64,000 bases of DNA from Schistocerca nitens. Taxonomy: Eukaryota > Arthropoda > Insecta > Orthoptera > Acrididae. Below, piece after piece: positions 55,401 through 64,000 of the stretch. A program made the translations under genes and the position numbers. Positions within the stretch are counted from its first letter, which is position 1. Every line of letters starts with the position of its first letter. The stretch is taken from positions 131,314,521 through 131,378,520 of the forward strand of contig NC_064621.1 in the NCBI RefSeq assembly GCF_023898315.1. The letters run 5' to 3'. The notes beneath the pieces were generated by a model that did no database searches, was not told the DNA's origin, and worked only from the letters and a program-made list of their open reading frames with translations.

Positions 55401-57539
55401 CTTTCATTTCTGCCTCTTACAAGTTTCATCAGGATTTCCGTGTTCGTAGTTTTTTTTTATTCATGAAGGAGTTCTGGAGCCATTCCATGCTCACAATGCA
55501 AGTAGGCTCGATTCATTGTCTCTTGATCGAGAGTAATTGACTAAGTAATTCATCGATTAATGCACTTCCCTTATGACCGCGCTGCCGATGTGACGTTAGC
55601 GCAGCCCTCAGTCTCGATTGAAACCTGCTCACCATCCTCGCCGAAACTGATTCCAGTGTTACAAGAGCAGTGAAATTTTGTGAACTGCCAGGTCTCATCC
55701 CTAAATTGGTGCGGAAGAGAGTCAGACTTTAATGCATTATCAACTGCTCCGCATGTGGGGACAGCCTTCGTCCCCACCCATGAGACTGACATTCTGAACG
55801 TCCGTCAGGACTCTGATGACCATGATGGTGAGGGCCCCTCACCTTTAATCGTCATCATCATCGTTACGCTCTTATTTTCCTCCCTTCTGCGGGAGTCACC
55901 CACTGCCAAGCTGGCAGCCCTTACTGTTTTGTCAAGAAGCAGACCGAGGAAATGTCTCCTCGTGTCACGAATTCGGTATCAGCGGCTGGTCGCTACGTAA
56001 TCCGGAGAGGAATCCTCTGGTCCAGTAGTGGACTCAAGGTTGGCGTGGACGCTACATCAGCTCGGAGTGGAAGTCGATGACACCCTGGTGCGGCGATGGC
56101 GGTGACCGCGACGTGATTGTTTCATTCACATGCCGTTTCGGGGAGTACCCAATCCCTCCCTGGCCACTGACCACGTTGTCCCGTCACGTGGACCGTAATG
56201 TTCGGCCTAGTGACGTTGTGCTGAGTGCTGAACCTGAACCCACCGGTACGGTAGGCCCACAGAACAGTGCGACACTGGTCTGGAGCCATGATGGCTGCTT
56301 TACTGTCTTCAGTACTGAATGCTGGACATTATCCGTGGCTAGGAATCGCTGATTGTTCTCATAAGGCAGCAAGTGCAAGACTAACACTAGAGCAATCTCA
56401 CACACAAGACCTTACGATGCCATAAACAGAGAATCGAGTGCGAACGACATGAACGCCATTGCCTTGTTGATCGAGTGCTCTCAGGCAGCGGAGGTGGAGT
56501 ATTTATGTCGCAGTGGAGAGAGGCTCCTCTGTACATCATTCTTAATGACCTAATCGGTTCTGCTCTTCTCGATTCGCCAGCGGCCTTCAGTTCCGCTACA
56601 TTTGACTAACGAGTTTGTTACAGTGTATTTACTGCTTAGTCAAACCCCTATTAGGCGATGTTACGTCGTAACTAGAGTCCCTTACATAACGCTATGAAAG
56701 CAGTTTCGTCTACACTGATCTAACGATTTTCCGCTGGACTCACTATTCTCGCTCAAGACGGTCGAGGTTGCTGTTTTCCTGGCAGAGTAACGGTGTTGAA
56801 ATGTTTACTGTGCTTATACTTCGACGTGATTGAATAACATCAGCTGTTCGAACCTAGAAAATTTTACATTCCCATTTCCGTAGATACTTCGCTTACTGCT
56901 TGGAGAAATTCCTGCTGAGGAATCGTCCAGTGACATTAAACTGGCTGCCGTCTATTATTCATTTGAAAAGATGTTGGTAACGCGGCAGCTTTGCAAGTAA
57001 CTGATTATACGTGACCCACTACATCACTTGTTTTACAACTCCACTCATTAATAGGCAAAGAAATTGCCCGAGTATTCGTTGACGGGTTCTCTTCAACGTG
57101 ATGCAGTACGACCTTTTCTGATTCTGGTGTTCTGCATGTCCTTGGAGCACCACAGTCACGCCTGCTGACGGTTAAGGTACGCTTTCTCGAAGCCGTTGCG
57201 TAACTGAGGCTGAAGAGTATGTGATGGAATCGGATGTTGTGGAGAACAATTTTGATAAAAGCGACGAGCAGCACCTCCATTATCGTGAGCTTTACTATTC
57301 ATAATGATCATGTCGGCGTAGTATGCCAAATTGTAATCAACTGTGTTGCACTAATACAGACACTCGAATGAGGCTCGAATCAGGTCAGAGATATGCGATA
57401 GACGTCAACATACGTTCACTTGACTACCCCTCGCGTACCTACCTAGAAAACATGTTTCCAAACGGCTGTAGCCCCTGCCACTAGGACAACAAATAACAAA
57501 CCTAAAACACCGCAATAAAATCATAAAATCACATGCAAA
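55401..57539. other. No feature recognised
   Basis: 55500-56560 is moderately GC-rich with short open frames on both strands (for example 55680-56000 and 56077-56352) and no domain I recognise; it may belong to an unrecognised repeat. 56560-57539 is featureless. Confidence 0.4.
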
Positions 57540-59700
57540 CAGATTACCACAAGAATTTCAAACACTGTCAAAGGAAAAAGAAGACTATACAAAGTCTTTA
57601 AAAATACAAACCACTGAGCGTACGAAACCGAAAGGATCCTCCCTAAATAATCTGGTAAAACAACAACTCAGAGAGTTTCGGAACCAATAATGAGAAGAAA
57701 TCAGCAAAAACTGAGACCACTGACAAGCAAACAAATACCGGCACACATTCAGAAAAGTTATAGACATACACGAAAAAACTGATCCCCCACTCTTCCACCA
57801 AGACGAAATAGTAACAATGACTAGAAAAGGCAAACATCTTAAGAGATGCACTTGAAAAAATACGCAGCTTCCCAACTGACATAATGTTCAACACTGAACA
57901 AGACCGGATAATAGAACAAGAACTGCACACTCTTCAGAATATGACCATCACCGCATCAGAAAACGAAGCCGCTCTAACAGCAGAAATAACAAAAGGAGAA
58001 CTCGAACAAGCAGCCCTTAAGGGAAAAAAGGAGCTCTGCTGGAATAGAGAATTCAACTTAGACTAGCACCCAGACAACAGATAACCCAGAACCTCTAGTC
58101 AACGCAGCCCTAACCATAGTCAGTATACCAACCCAATGGAAACACGCCAAAATCATTATGCTGCCAAAACCGGGTAAACCCTTAATTACACACTATCCTA
58201 CCACCCCGTCATTCTTCTCCCAATAATTGGAAAATGTTTTGAATCCATGATCAACAGTAAATTAACATTCTATGCGGATAAAATCAAAATCATACCAGAG
58301 TGCCAAGCTGGTTTTCGCAAAAACTACTCCACAATAGACCCCATAGTGCGGCCATGCAGAGAAATAAGAAGCAGCCTGAATATACTCGACTGTACTCCAG
58401 CCCTCTCCTTGGATATAGAAGGGCTTTCGATAAAGTATGACACGAGGATCTGTACTACAAGCTGCTTAAGATGGGCATTCCATCACATATAACAACTCTA
58501 ATTTCTAACATGCTAGGAAATTGACCTTCGAGAGTCTTTGTAAACGATGCTGTATCAAACATCTTCAGCCTATTATCAGGTGTACCACAGGGGGCAGTCA
58601 TATCCAAACTTTTTTACACGCTACATACATGTGACATACCAGTACCTAATAAACGGAATGAAGGATTCGAACTTTACGCAGATGACACTGCACACTGGGG
58701 TCAGACGCGAAAAACTGAAGCCACCAAACAACAAACCCAGGAATACACCGAAAAACTAGAACCCTGGCTGGCCCACTGGAAAACTACTTATCTTTAACCA
58801 CAATAACACAGTACAATACAAAAAAAATGCCTCTGAGCGCTATGGGACTTAACTGCTGTTGTCATCAGTCCGCTAGAACTTAGAACTACTTAAACCTAAC
58901 TAACCTAAGGACATCACACACATCCATGCCCGAGGCAGGATTCGAACCTGCGACCATAGCGGTCACGCGGCTCCAGACTGTAGCGCCTAGAACCGCACGG
59001 CCACTCCGCCGGCCAAAAATAAATAAATAAATAAATAAATAAAAACCTGCAGCTGCAGCAGTTACATTATGCGGACAAACAATAAAAGCCAAGGACACCG
59101 CCATATATTTCGGCCTCACCCTGTACGGATACCTTAATTGGAACAGACACACCAAAAGAGCAAGTACGAGGCTGAAGACATAATGGCACCATAAACGATA
59201 AATAATAAACACATACAATACAATACCTTTCTGCAGCTAGTTATGGAATTGGTGGCCCCGGTCAAGACGGCAAGCGAAAGAAACACACTAAAAGTGACGG
59301 CAACAAGAAGGAAAACTCTCAGAATCGCCACCAGGATGAACTCTAGTACAACAAACGGCATGGTATACCGAAACATAATATCAAACTAATAAGATGGCTT
59401 CAGCTCACAGGAAGAATAGGAGCGAACTGTTTCCAAAACAAAACTGCCACCACAAAAATATTAGAAGAAAAATATACAGAATTCAAGTTACCATAGAGAA
59501 AATATCCCTATAGTAATTAAAACCTGCATAAAGACTACCGACACACTAACAGCAGCAACTTGAAATGTAGCAGACATAGGAAAAGACATAATAGTACACC
59601 TAACAAGAACGCTCATACAACAAGGAAACTGAATGGCAACAAATCAAATTAAGATAGAAAGAATCGCAAGTATACTAACCTTTGCTGAGATTTTAGGGAG
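57540..59700 (+). mobile_element. Jockey-like LINE remnant, split by SINE-A
   Basis: The plus strand gives, in shifting frames, EITKGELEQAALKGKKELCW, WKHAKIIMLPKPGKP, then CQAGFRKNYSTIDPIVR. The palm region reads RRAFDKV then EDLYYKLLKMGIPSHITTLI, NDAVSNIFSLLSGVPQGAVI and FELYADDTAHWGQTRKTEAT with the catalytic ADD retained. After the SINE comes LCGQTIKAKDTAIYFGLTLY and LNWNRHTKRASTRLKT. Many stops are present. The ends are approximate; a C-run at 59741-59751 lies just beyond. Confidence 0.8.
58829..59043 (-). mobile_element. SINE-A copy with adjoining (AAAT)n
   Basis: The minus strand has the full head with box B GGTTCGAATCC and tail CCCATAGCGCTCAGAGGC, interrupting the Jockey-like LINE. 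A run of AAAT repeats at about 59017-59043 follows the head side. Confidence 0.88.
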
Positions 59701-60047
59701 GTTTTCCTCTAGCATTTGGGCTAATGCCGGGGTCATAGCACCCCCCCCCCCTTACGAATAACTTACAATTCGCGTGAGTTGGAAAGAAATTAAGGTAAAC
59801 TACAATCAGGAGGCATTAGCAATACAGAAGCAGGAAATAGAAACTTAGACCAATCACAGCTGAATAAATAAAGTGTGTTCTAAAAGCATAACTTACATTA
59901 ATATAAGGCACCAAAGAACCCTATCTTTTCTTTGTGCCCGCTTCCCCGCCCCCCCCCCCCCGGCCCCCCACCGCACCCCACCCGCCCCCTCCGGAGTTGG
60001 AATGAAAAAAAAAAAAAAGAAGCTTGGAAACGGTACGCTTCCGAATA
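59701..60047. repeat. Low-complexity stretch with C and A runs
   Basis: Runs of 11 C (59741-59751) and about 13 C (59949-59961), and an A run near 60006-60018, surround otherwise unassigned sequence. Confidence 0.8.
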
Positions 60048-60049
60048 TA

Positions 60050-60833
60050 CCAGGTGATCAAAAAGTCAGTATAAATTTGAAAACTTAATAAACCACGGAA
60101 TAATGTAGATAGAGAGGTAAAGATTGACACACATGCTTGGCATGACATGGGGTTTTATTAGAACAAAAAAAAAAGTGAGGAAATGCGTGATTCTGGTTTT
60201 CCAACTGCTACCGTGACGGGTGAGAGGTAGGCCGATATGTTACAGAATCACATCATCGCCAGCTTGGCTGATAAACACCTGCTGGAACGTAGGATGTTTA
60301 TGCAGAATGGCGCTCCACCCCATATTGCTAGACGCGTGAAAGATCTCTTGCGCGCGTCGTTTGGTGATGATCGTGTGCTCAGCCGCCACTTTCGTCATGC
60401 TTGACCTCCCAGGTCCCCAAATCTCAGTCCGTGCGATTATTGGCTTTGGGGTTACCTGAAGTCGCAAGTGTATCGTGGTCGACCGACGTCTCCAGGGATG
60501 CTGAAAGGCAACATCCGACGCCAATGCCTCACCATAACTCCGGACATGCCTTACAGTGCTGTTCACAACATTATTCCTCGACTACAGCTATTGTTGAGGA
60601 ATGATGGTGGACTTACTGAGCATTTCCTGTAAAGAACACCATCTTTGCTTTGTCTTACTTTGTTATGCTAATTATTGCTATTCTGATCAAATGAAGCGCC
60701 ATCTGTCGGACATTTTTTGAACTTTTGTATTTTTTTGGTTCTAATAAAACGCTATGTCATTCCAAGCATGTGTGTCAATTTGTACCTTCTATTTACATTA
60801 TTCCACGATTTATTCAGTTTTTTGATCACCCGG
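60050..60833 (+). mobile_element. Long-TIR Tc1/mariner-superfamily element with a nearly open transposase end
   Basis: Inverted repeats of about 110 bp start ccaggtgatcaaaaagtcag on the left and ccgggtgatcaaaaaactga on the right (reverse complement), and share gacacacatgcttgg and gttttattagaac. TA flanks it at 60048-60049 and 60834-60835. Inside, the frame 60237-60632 encodes HIIASLADKHLLERRMFMQN, GAPPHIARRVKDLL, then after one TGA (60402-60404, where Trp is usual) PPRSPNLSPCDYWLWGYLKS and a C-terminal tail. The block QNGAPPHIA has Asn where related transposases have the catalytic Asp. The N-terminal half is deleted, so it is non-autonomous. Confidence 0.88.
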
Positions 60834-61074
60834 TAGGTTCTTGCCCATAAATTATGTACTCACTTCCCTCTACAAGTCTAGAATTTTCTAACGCGAATTT
60901 CCGTACACTTTGTAATTCAGTCAGATGATTAACAAGGTGGTACATGTGTTTAATTTTCCACCAATAAAATTTTGTAATCGTGTTCTCAATTATGTTATTA
61001 TTACGGCAACAGGAACACAATATCGAGGCAATTAGGCGTACTTCACTTCTTTTAGTTGTAGGTGCGGATATTAG

Positions 61075-61680
61075 CTGGCGGGCGACTGGTAAATAGTGAT
61101 ATCCGGCAATTCAGAGCCGGAGGGCTACCGCTGGGCCGTCGCCGGTCAGCAGACGGGTGACCCAGGCAGGCACGAGCGGGGGAGTGGGGGTGAATGGAGG
61201 GGGGAGGAGGCGGGGGTGCCTGGGTGGCGTGGCACGGCCGGACACGCCGCCCTGTGCCTCTAATTAGTCCGTCCAAACTTTCGCATGGTCGCGCCGCAGA
61301 CCTCATTTCCGGAGTCGGAATTACCACGCCGCTAACGAGAGGGAGAAAAGCTGACTCATTATCGAGAAATTCACCGGCGGCCGCGGACAACCCTCCGCCA
61401 CTCGTACAGCCACTCCGGGCGGCCCGCGTGCTTGTTGCCTCTGGCCAGAATAACCGGTTTGTGCTCCAGCGCCGCGCCGTCGACAGAAAGGCCGCGCGAG
61501 CGGCGGGCGTTTGCGGAGATGAGGCCGGCCGTAAAGCTCGTCGTTTTCAAAATGTTTCGCCTGCTCTCGGTTTCTCCTGCAGCGTAGCGGTTCTGCAGAT
61601 AACTCCCCCACATAGGCGTGGGAGCAAGCGTCTGATCGTCTCCATAACGTTTCAGCTTCCTATTAGAACGTAGGAGAGCT
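61075..61680. promoter_or_regulatory. CpG-rich island
   Basis: The densest CpG block in the window: ggcgggggtgcctgggtggc, acggccggacacgccgccct, agcgccgcgccgtcgacaga and gcggcgggcgtttgcggaga. It includes a CTAATTAG palindrome near 61260. Open frames of 96-159 codons occur on both strands and overlap, so they reflect GC content. No repeat ends are found. A promoter, enhancer or unrecognised first exon is possible. Confidence 0.42.
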
Positions 61681-62781
61681 CGTCTGGACATGTCTATGCA
61701 ATTTTGAAAACATTTTTTTATTAAAACCTGTAATGTGCAACTTAAGCGTAAAATTTAATGTGGCACACAGATGTGACGTTAATAGCAAACAAGTGATTCA
61801 TCTTGCACATAGCTGACTGACTTACAACGTATAGAGCGTGATACAGCTCCCGCTAGTGATGGGTTTTATGCAACCCGCAACTCCTTCAAATACCACTTGT
61901 AAATTTTTATACTCTCTAGCTCGCTACACACAAACTGTTAGTCATACAGAAAAAGCGAACAAGAGCTCATTGTACGAAATTTTGTTCTGGGATACATTTT
62001 CGCTAGAGGCTGTAGTTGCCGAAGTATTCAAGAAAAATATACTAAAGTGACCTTCAGGTGCATTCTTCTTGAATAACTCGAAAATCTGGGCCTCTAGCGA
62101 AAACATATTTGAGTACAAAACTTTGCGAGATTTCAGAGCACTCTCACTTTTGATATGGTGTCATGCTGCTTAATGTTCATAGGGAAGGTGATCTTTATTA
62201 CTTGGTTGCTACATTTGATACGATTTGACTTCATTCATATGATGAAATGATTGGCAGTAGTTAACACTCTGTGCACTGTACTGAAGGCATAGCGGTAGGC
62301 TTTACATTCGAAGGAAGAGGGTGCCGAGTTAATTGACAGCAGTAAAAGTGTATGTTGGCTGAGAGCTGAGGGGAGCTTTTTTCTGTGGAACCTGGGTGAA
62401 AATGTTTGCCAACAGCAAAGTCCCCCGGTCTCATTGTTCAGACACATTCGGTGGTGCCGGTCGGTCGGCAGCCACGTCTAAGTAGGCTGACTAGGGGCAA
62501 GGAGTCGCTGCAGGTTTGACCCGCGCATTGTACAACCTGATAGCTGGCAATGAAGCACAGTATGGGCCCTTGTTAAGTAGAAAGCGGATGAGATGGCTGA
62601 GAGTTTTTGCGAATTCTGTGGGACAGGGCAGTGCTGCCCAGGCGTACAGATGCTGCAACAAAACATATTTGTGAAAGCACGAGTATTTTAGCGAGTTTAT
62701 GGCCGTTTTTAGGAAGTTAGAAATGGACGGGTGAGATAATGATCTTTTTATGGAGGGCTGTGGTTCCATACAAATATGCGT
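61681..62781. other. No feature recognised
   Basis: Unassigned. Two inverted words near 61980 and 62090 (ttttcgctagaggc and gcctctagcgaaaa) form a small inverted pair. Confidence 0.4.
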
Positions 62782-62944
62782 TTAGCAAAAACATGGTGTA
62801 AACGCATGGGAAAGAGGGAGCGAAGTTGAATCTTTTTTTCTTTTCTCCCAATTAATTTTTAAAGTCGCTGGTTGGTCAAACCTGTGTATGCAGAGCTGGG
62901 GGGGGGGGGGTGGACTCCCAGCTTCAAATGCCGAGCTCGAGCTC

Positions 62945-63035
62945 CACACACATCCATGCCCGAGGCAGGATGCGAACCTGCGACCGTAGCAGCAGCGCCG
63001 TTCCGGACTGAAGTGCCTAGAACCGCTCAGCCACA
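62945..63035 (-). mobile_element. SINE-A head fragment
   Basis: The minus strand keeps only the tRNA-like part (GGTTCTAGGCACTTCAGTCC, then GGTTCGCATCC, a changed box B). The tail is absent. A G-run of 13 lies nearby at 62898-62910. Confidence 0.8.
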
Positions 63036-63039
63036 TGGT

Positions 63040-63320
63040 GTCTGGGCTCACAATCCCTCTTATCTGTGCTATGGTAGCTGTACTGCTGGCCTTACAATTC
63101 GGTGATCCTGGCGTGCATCGACTTCCAGAACCTCGTCTAGGGGTGTGATCACTGATACCAGCGTTGTTGCACAGCTGACGCAGCACGTCCAACTCGTGTG
63201 ACAAGGACGATCCCGCCACTCGGGAGGCCACAATCTGACCCTTTTCAAACTCACTCAGTTGGTTGTAGAAAGCGTGAGTGCATTCCGTGGCACGGTTGCC
63301 TGCTTGCTTCCACACGTTTG
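63040..63320 (-). mobile_element. Tc1-like N-terminal fragment
   Basis: The minus strand encodes NQLSEFEKGQIVASRVAGSS, resembling the start of Tc1 helix-turn-helix domains (SEFERGRIVGLREAG-like), followed by QLCNNAGISDHTPRRGSGSR. It is broken by the SINE-A head on its left. No catalytic part remains. Confidence 0.5.
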
Positions 63321-63480
63321 CACCACAGTGAGCCTTCTGGCAATGAGCATTCCCTATTAAAAGAGTACAGATGGCGCTTCTGGTAGCTATGCCACTACGC
63401 TATCTGCTGGCAGACGACATCGAAACCATCGGATCAAAATCGACGTGTCTTTCTAGGTTTAGTAGTTTTTTTTCCAACAA

Positions 63481-63633
63481 AAAATGTTCAAATGTATGTG
63501 AAATCCTATGGGACTTAACTGCTAAGGTCATCAGTCCCTGAGCTTACACACTACTTAACCTAAATTATCCTAAGGACAAACACACACACCCATGCCCGAG
63601 GGAGGACTAGAACCTCCGCCCCGATCAGCCGCA
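63481..63633 (-). mobile_element. SINE-B copy
   Basis: The minus strand shows GTGCGGCTGATCGGGGCGGA, GGTTCTAGTCCTCCC (changed box B), TTAGGATAATTTAGG and the tail TCCCATAGGATTTCACATAC. Similar flanks tttttccaaca and tttttccagca may be its target duplication. Confidence 0.85.
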
Positions 63634-63848
63634 CATTTTTCCAGCAGCACACACTAATATGTTCACGCTTACGACATGTCGTATAATAAGCAGTTCTCTA
63701 AAACGGTAACTTTCACAAGCATGATGATGTTACAAGTTCTCATATAACACACATGTAAGTGCAGACTTTCTGGGCACTTATCTGGAACATTTACACAGTT
63801 CCATATCACCATAAACTCGGCTACAATTTTATAAAAGAATGAGATTTT

Positions 63849-63962
63849 CACTCTGCAGCGGAATGTGCGCTGATATGAAACTTCCTGGCAGATTAAAACT
63901 GTGTGCCAGACCGAGACTCGAACTCGGGACCTTTGCCTTTTGCATGCAAGTGTTCTACCATT
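63849..63962 (-). mobile_element. SINE-E copy
   Basis: The minus strand has a tRNA-like head TGGTAGAACACTTGCATGCA with box B region CGAGTTCGAGTCTCGG, then CACACAGTTTTAATCTGCCA and GGAAGTTTCATATCAGCGCA, a widespread short repeat type. T-rich sequence lies at its head side. Confidence 0.75.
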
Positions 63963-64000
63963 TTTTTTTAATCTCATTTTGTTCACTTTTGTTCGTTACA

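Noticed and set aside
61194..61673. 159-codon plus-strand frame and overlapping minus-strand frames
   Set aside because: Open frames overlap on both strands in the most GC-rich block, a typical composition artefact, and no domain is visible.

Overview
This window reads as intergenic DNA from a large, transposon-rich animal genome. It is most likely an insect, and more specifically a locust- or grasshopper-like orthopteran. The evidence is the mix of tRNA-derived SINEs, Tc1 and mariner DNA transposons, several decayed non-LTR retrotransposons, solo-LTR and foldback elements, and a few isolated CpG-rich islands in AT-rich surroundings. The SINE heads and tails match my recollection of orthopteran repeats, but no database could be searched. 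I find no intact host protein gene, no rRNA and no genuine tRNA gene. Every long open frame is either transposon remnant or tandem repeat.

Layout. 1-2.9 kb holds a decayed minus-strand reading frame split by a Tc1-like element, which itself carries a SINE. 4.15-6.3 kb has a mariner and a Tc1 remnant, followed by a SINE at 6.7-7.0 kb. 8.08-8.42 kb is a small inverted-repeat element. 9.2-15.37 kb is one 6.2-kb array of about 228 units of 27 bp, containing large internal duplications. 15.7-18.9 kb has a Tc1 remnant, a LINE tail, a mariner with both ends intact and a SINE. 19.1-19.7 kb is a CpG-rich island with promoter-type motifs. 20.2-23.9 kb has an RTE-like LINE broken by a solo LTR, then a CR1/Jockey-like LINE. 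25.9-31.4 kb holds LINE tails, many SINEs, a Tc1 and hammerhead-like motifs. 31.8-34.8 kb has two CpG-rich islands and a Tc1 half. 36.85-37.7 kb is a large palindromic element with a SINE in its loop. 38-46.4 kb carries SINEs, a deleted mariner and two LINEs. 46.6-51.2 kb has two copies of one LINE facing away from each other. 51.2-51.8 kb is another CpG-rich island. 53.06-54.08 kb is a 1-kb foldback element with a target-site duplication. 54.4-55.4 kb has two mariner halves in opposite orientation. 57.5-59.7 kb is a Jockey-like LINE, 60.05-60.83 kb a long-TIR DNA transposon, 61.1-61.7 kb a CpG-rich island, and 62.9-64 kb more SINE and Tc1 pieces.

SINE naming used here (local labels): A = long tRNA-headed family ending in AGAGCCATTTGAACC; B = related family ending in AAGATTTCACACACATT; C = family with a GGTTTCCCTAAATC body; D = family with ACCACATCCAGGCTGG; E = family with ACTTCCTGGCAGATTAAAA; F = family with a GGTTCGAA head and a CATGCCTCCCG body. 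The most interesting items are the giant 27-bp array with an apparent inverted seed beside it, and several inverted-arm elements whose arms carry an outward-facing hammerhead-ribozyme-like core.
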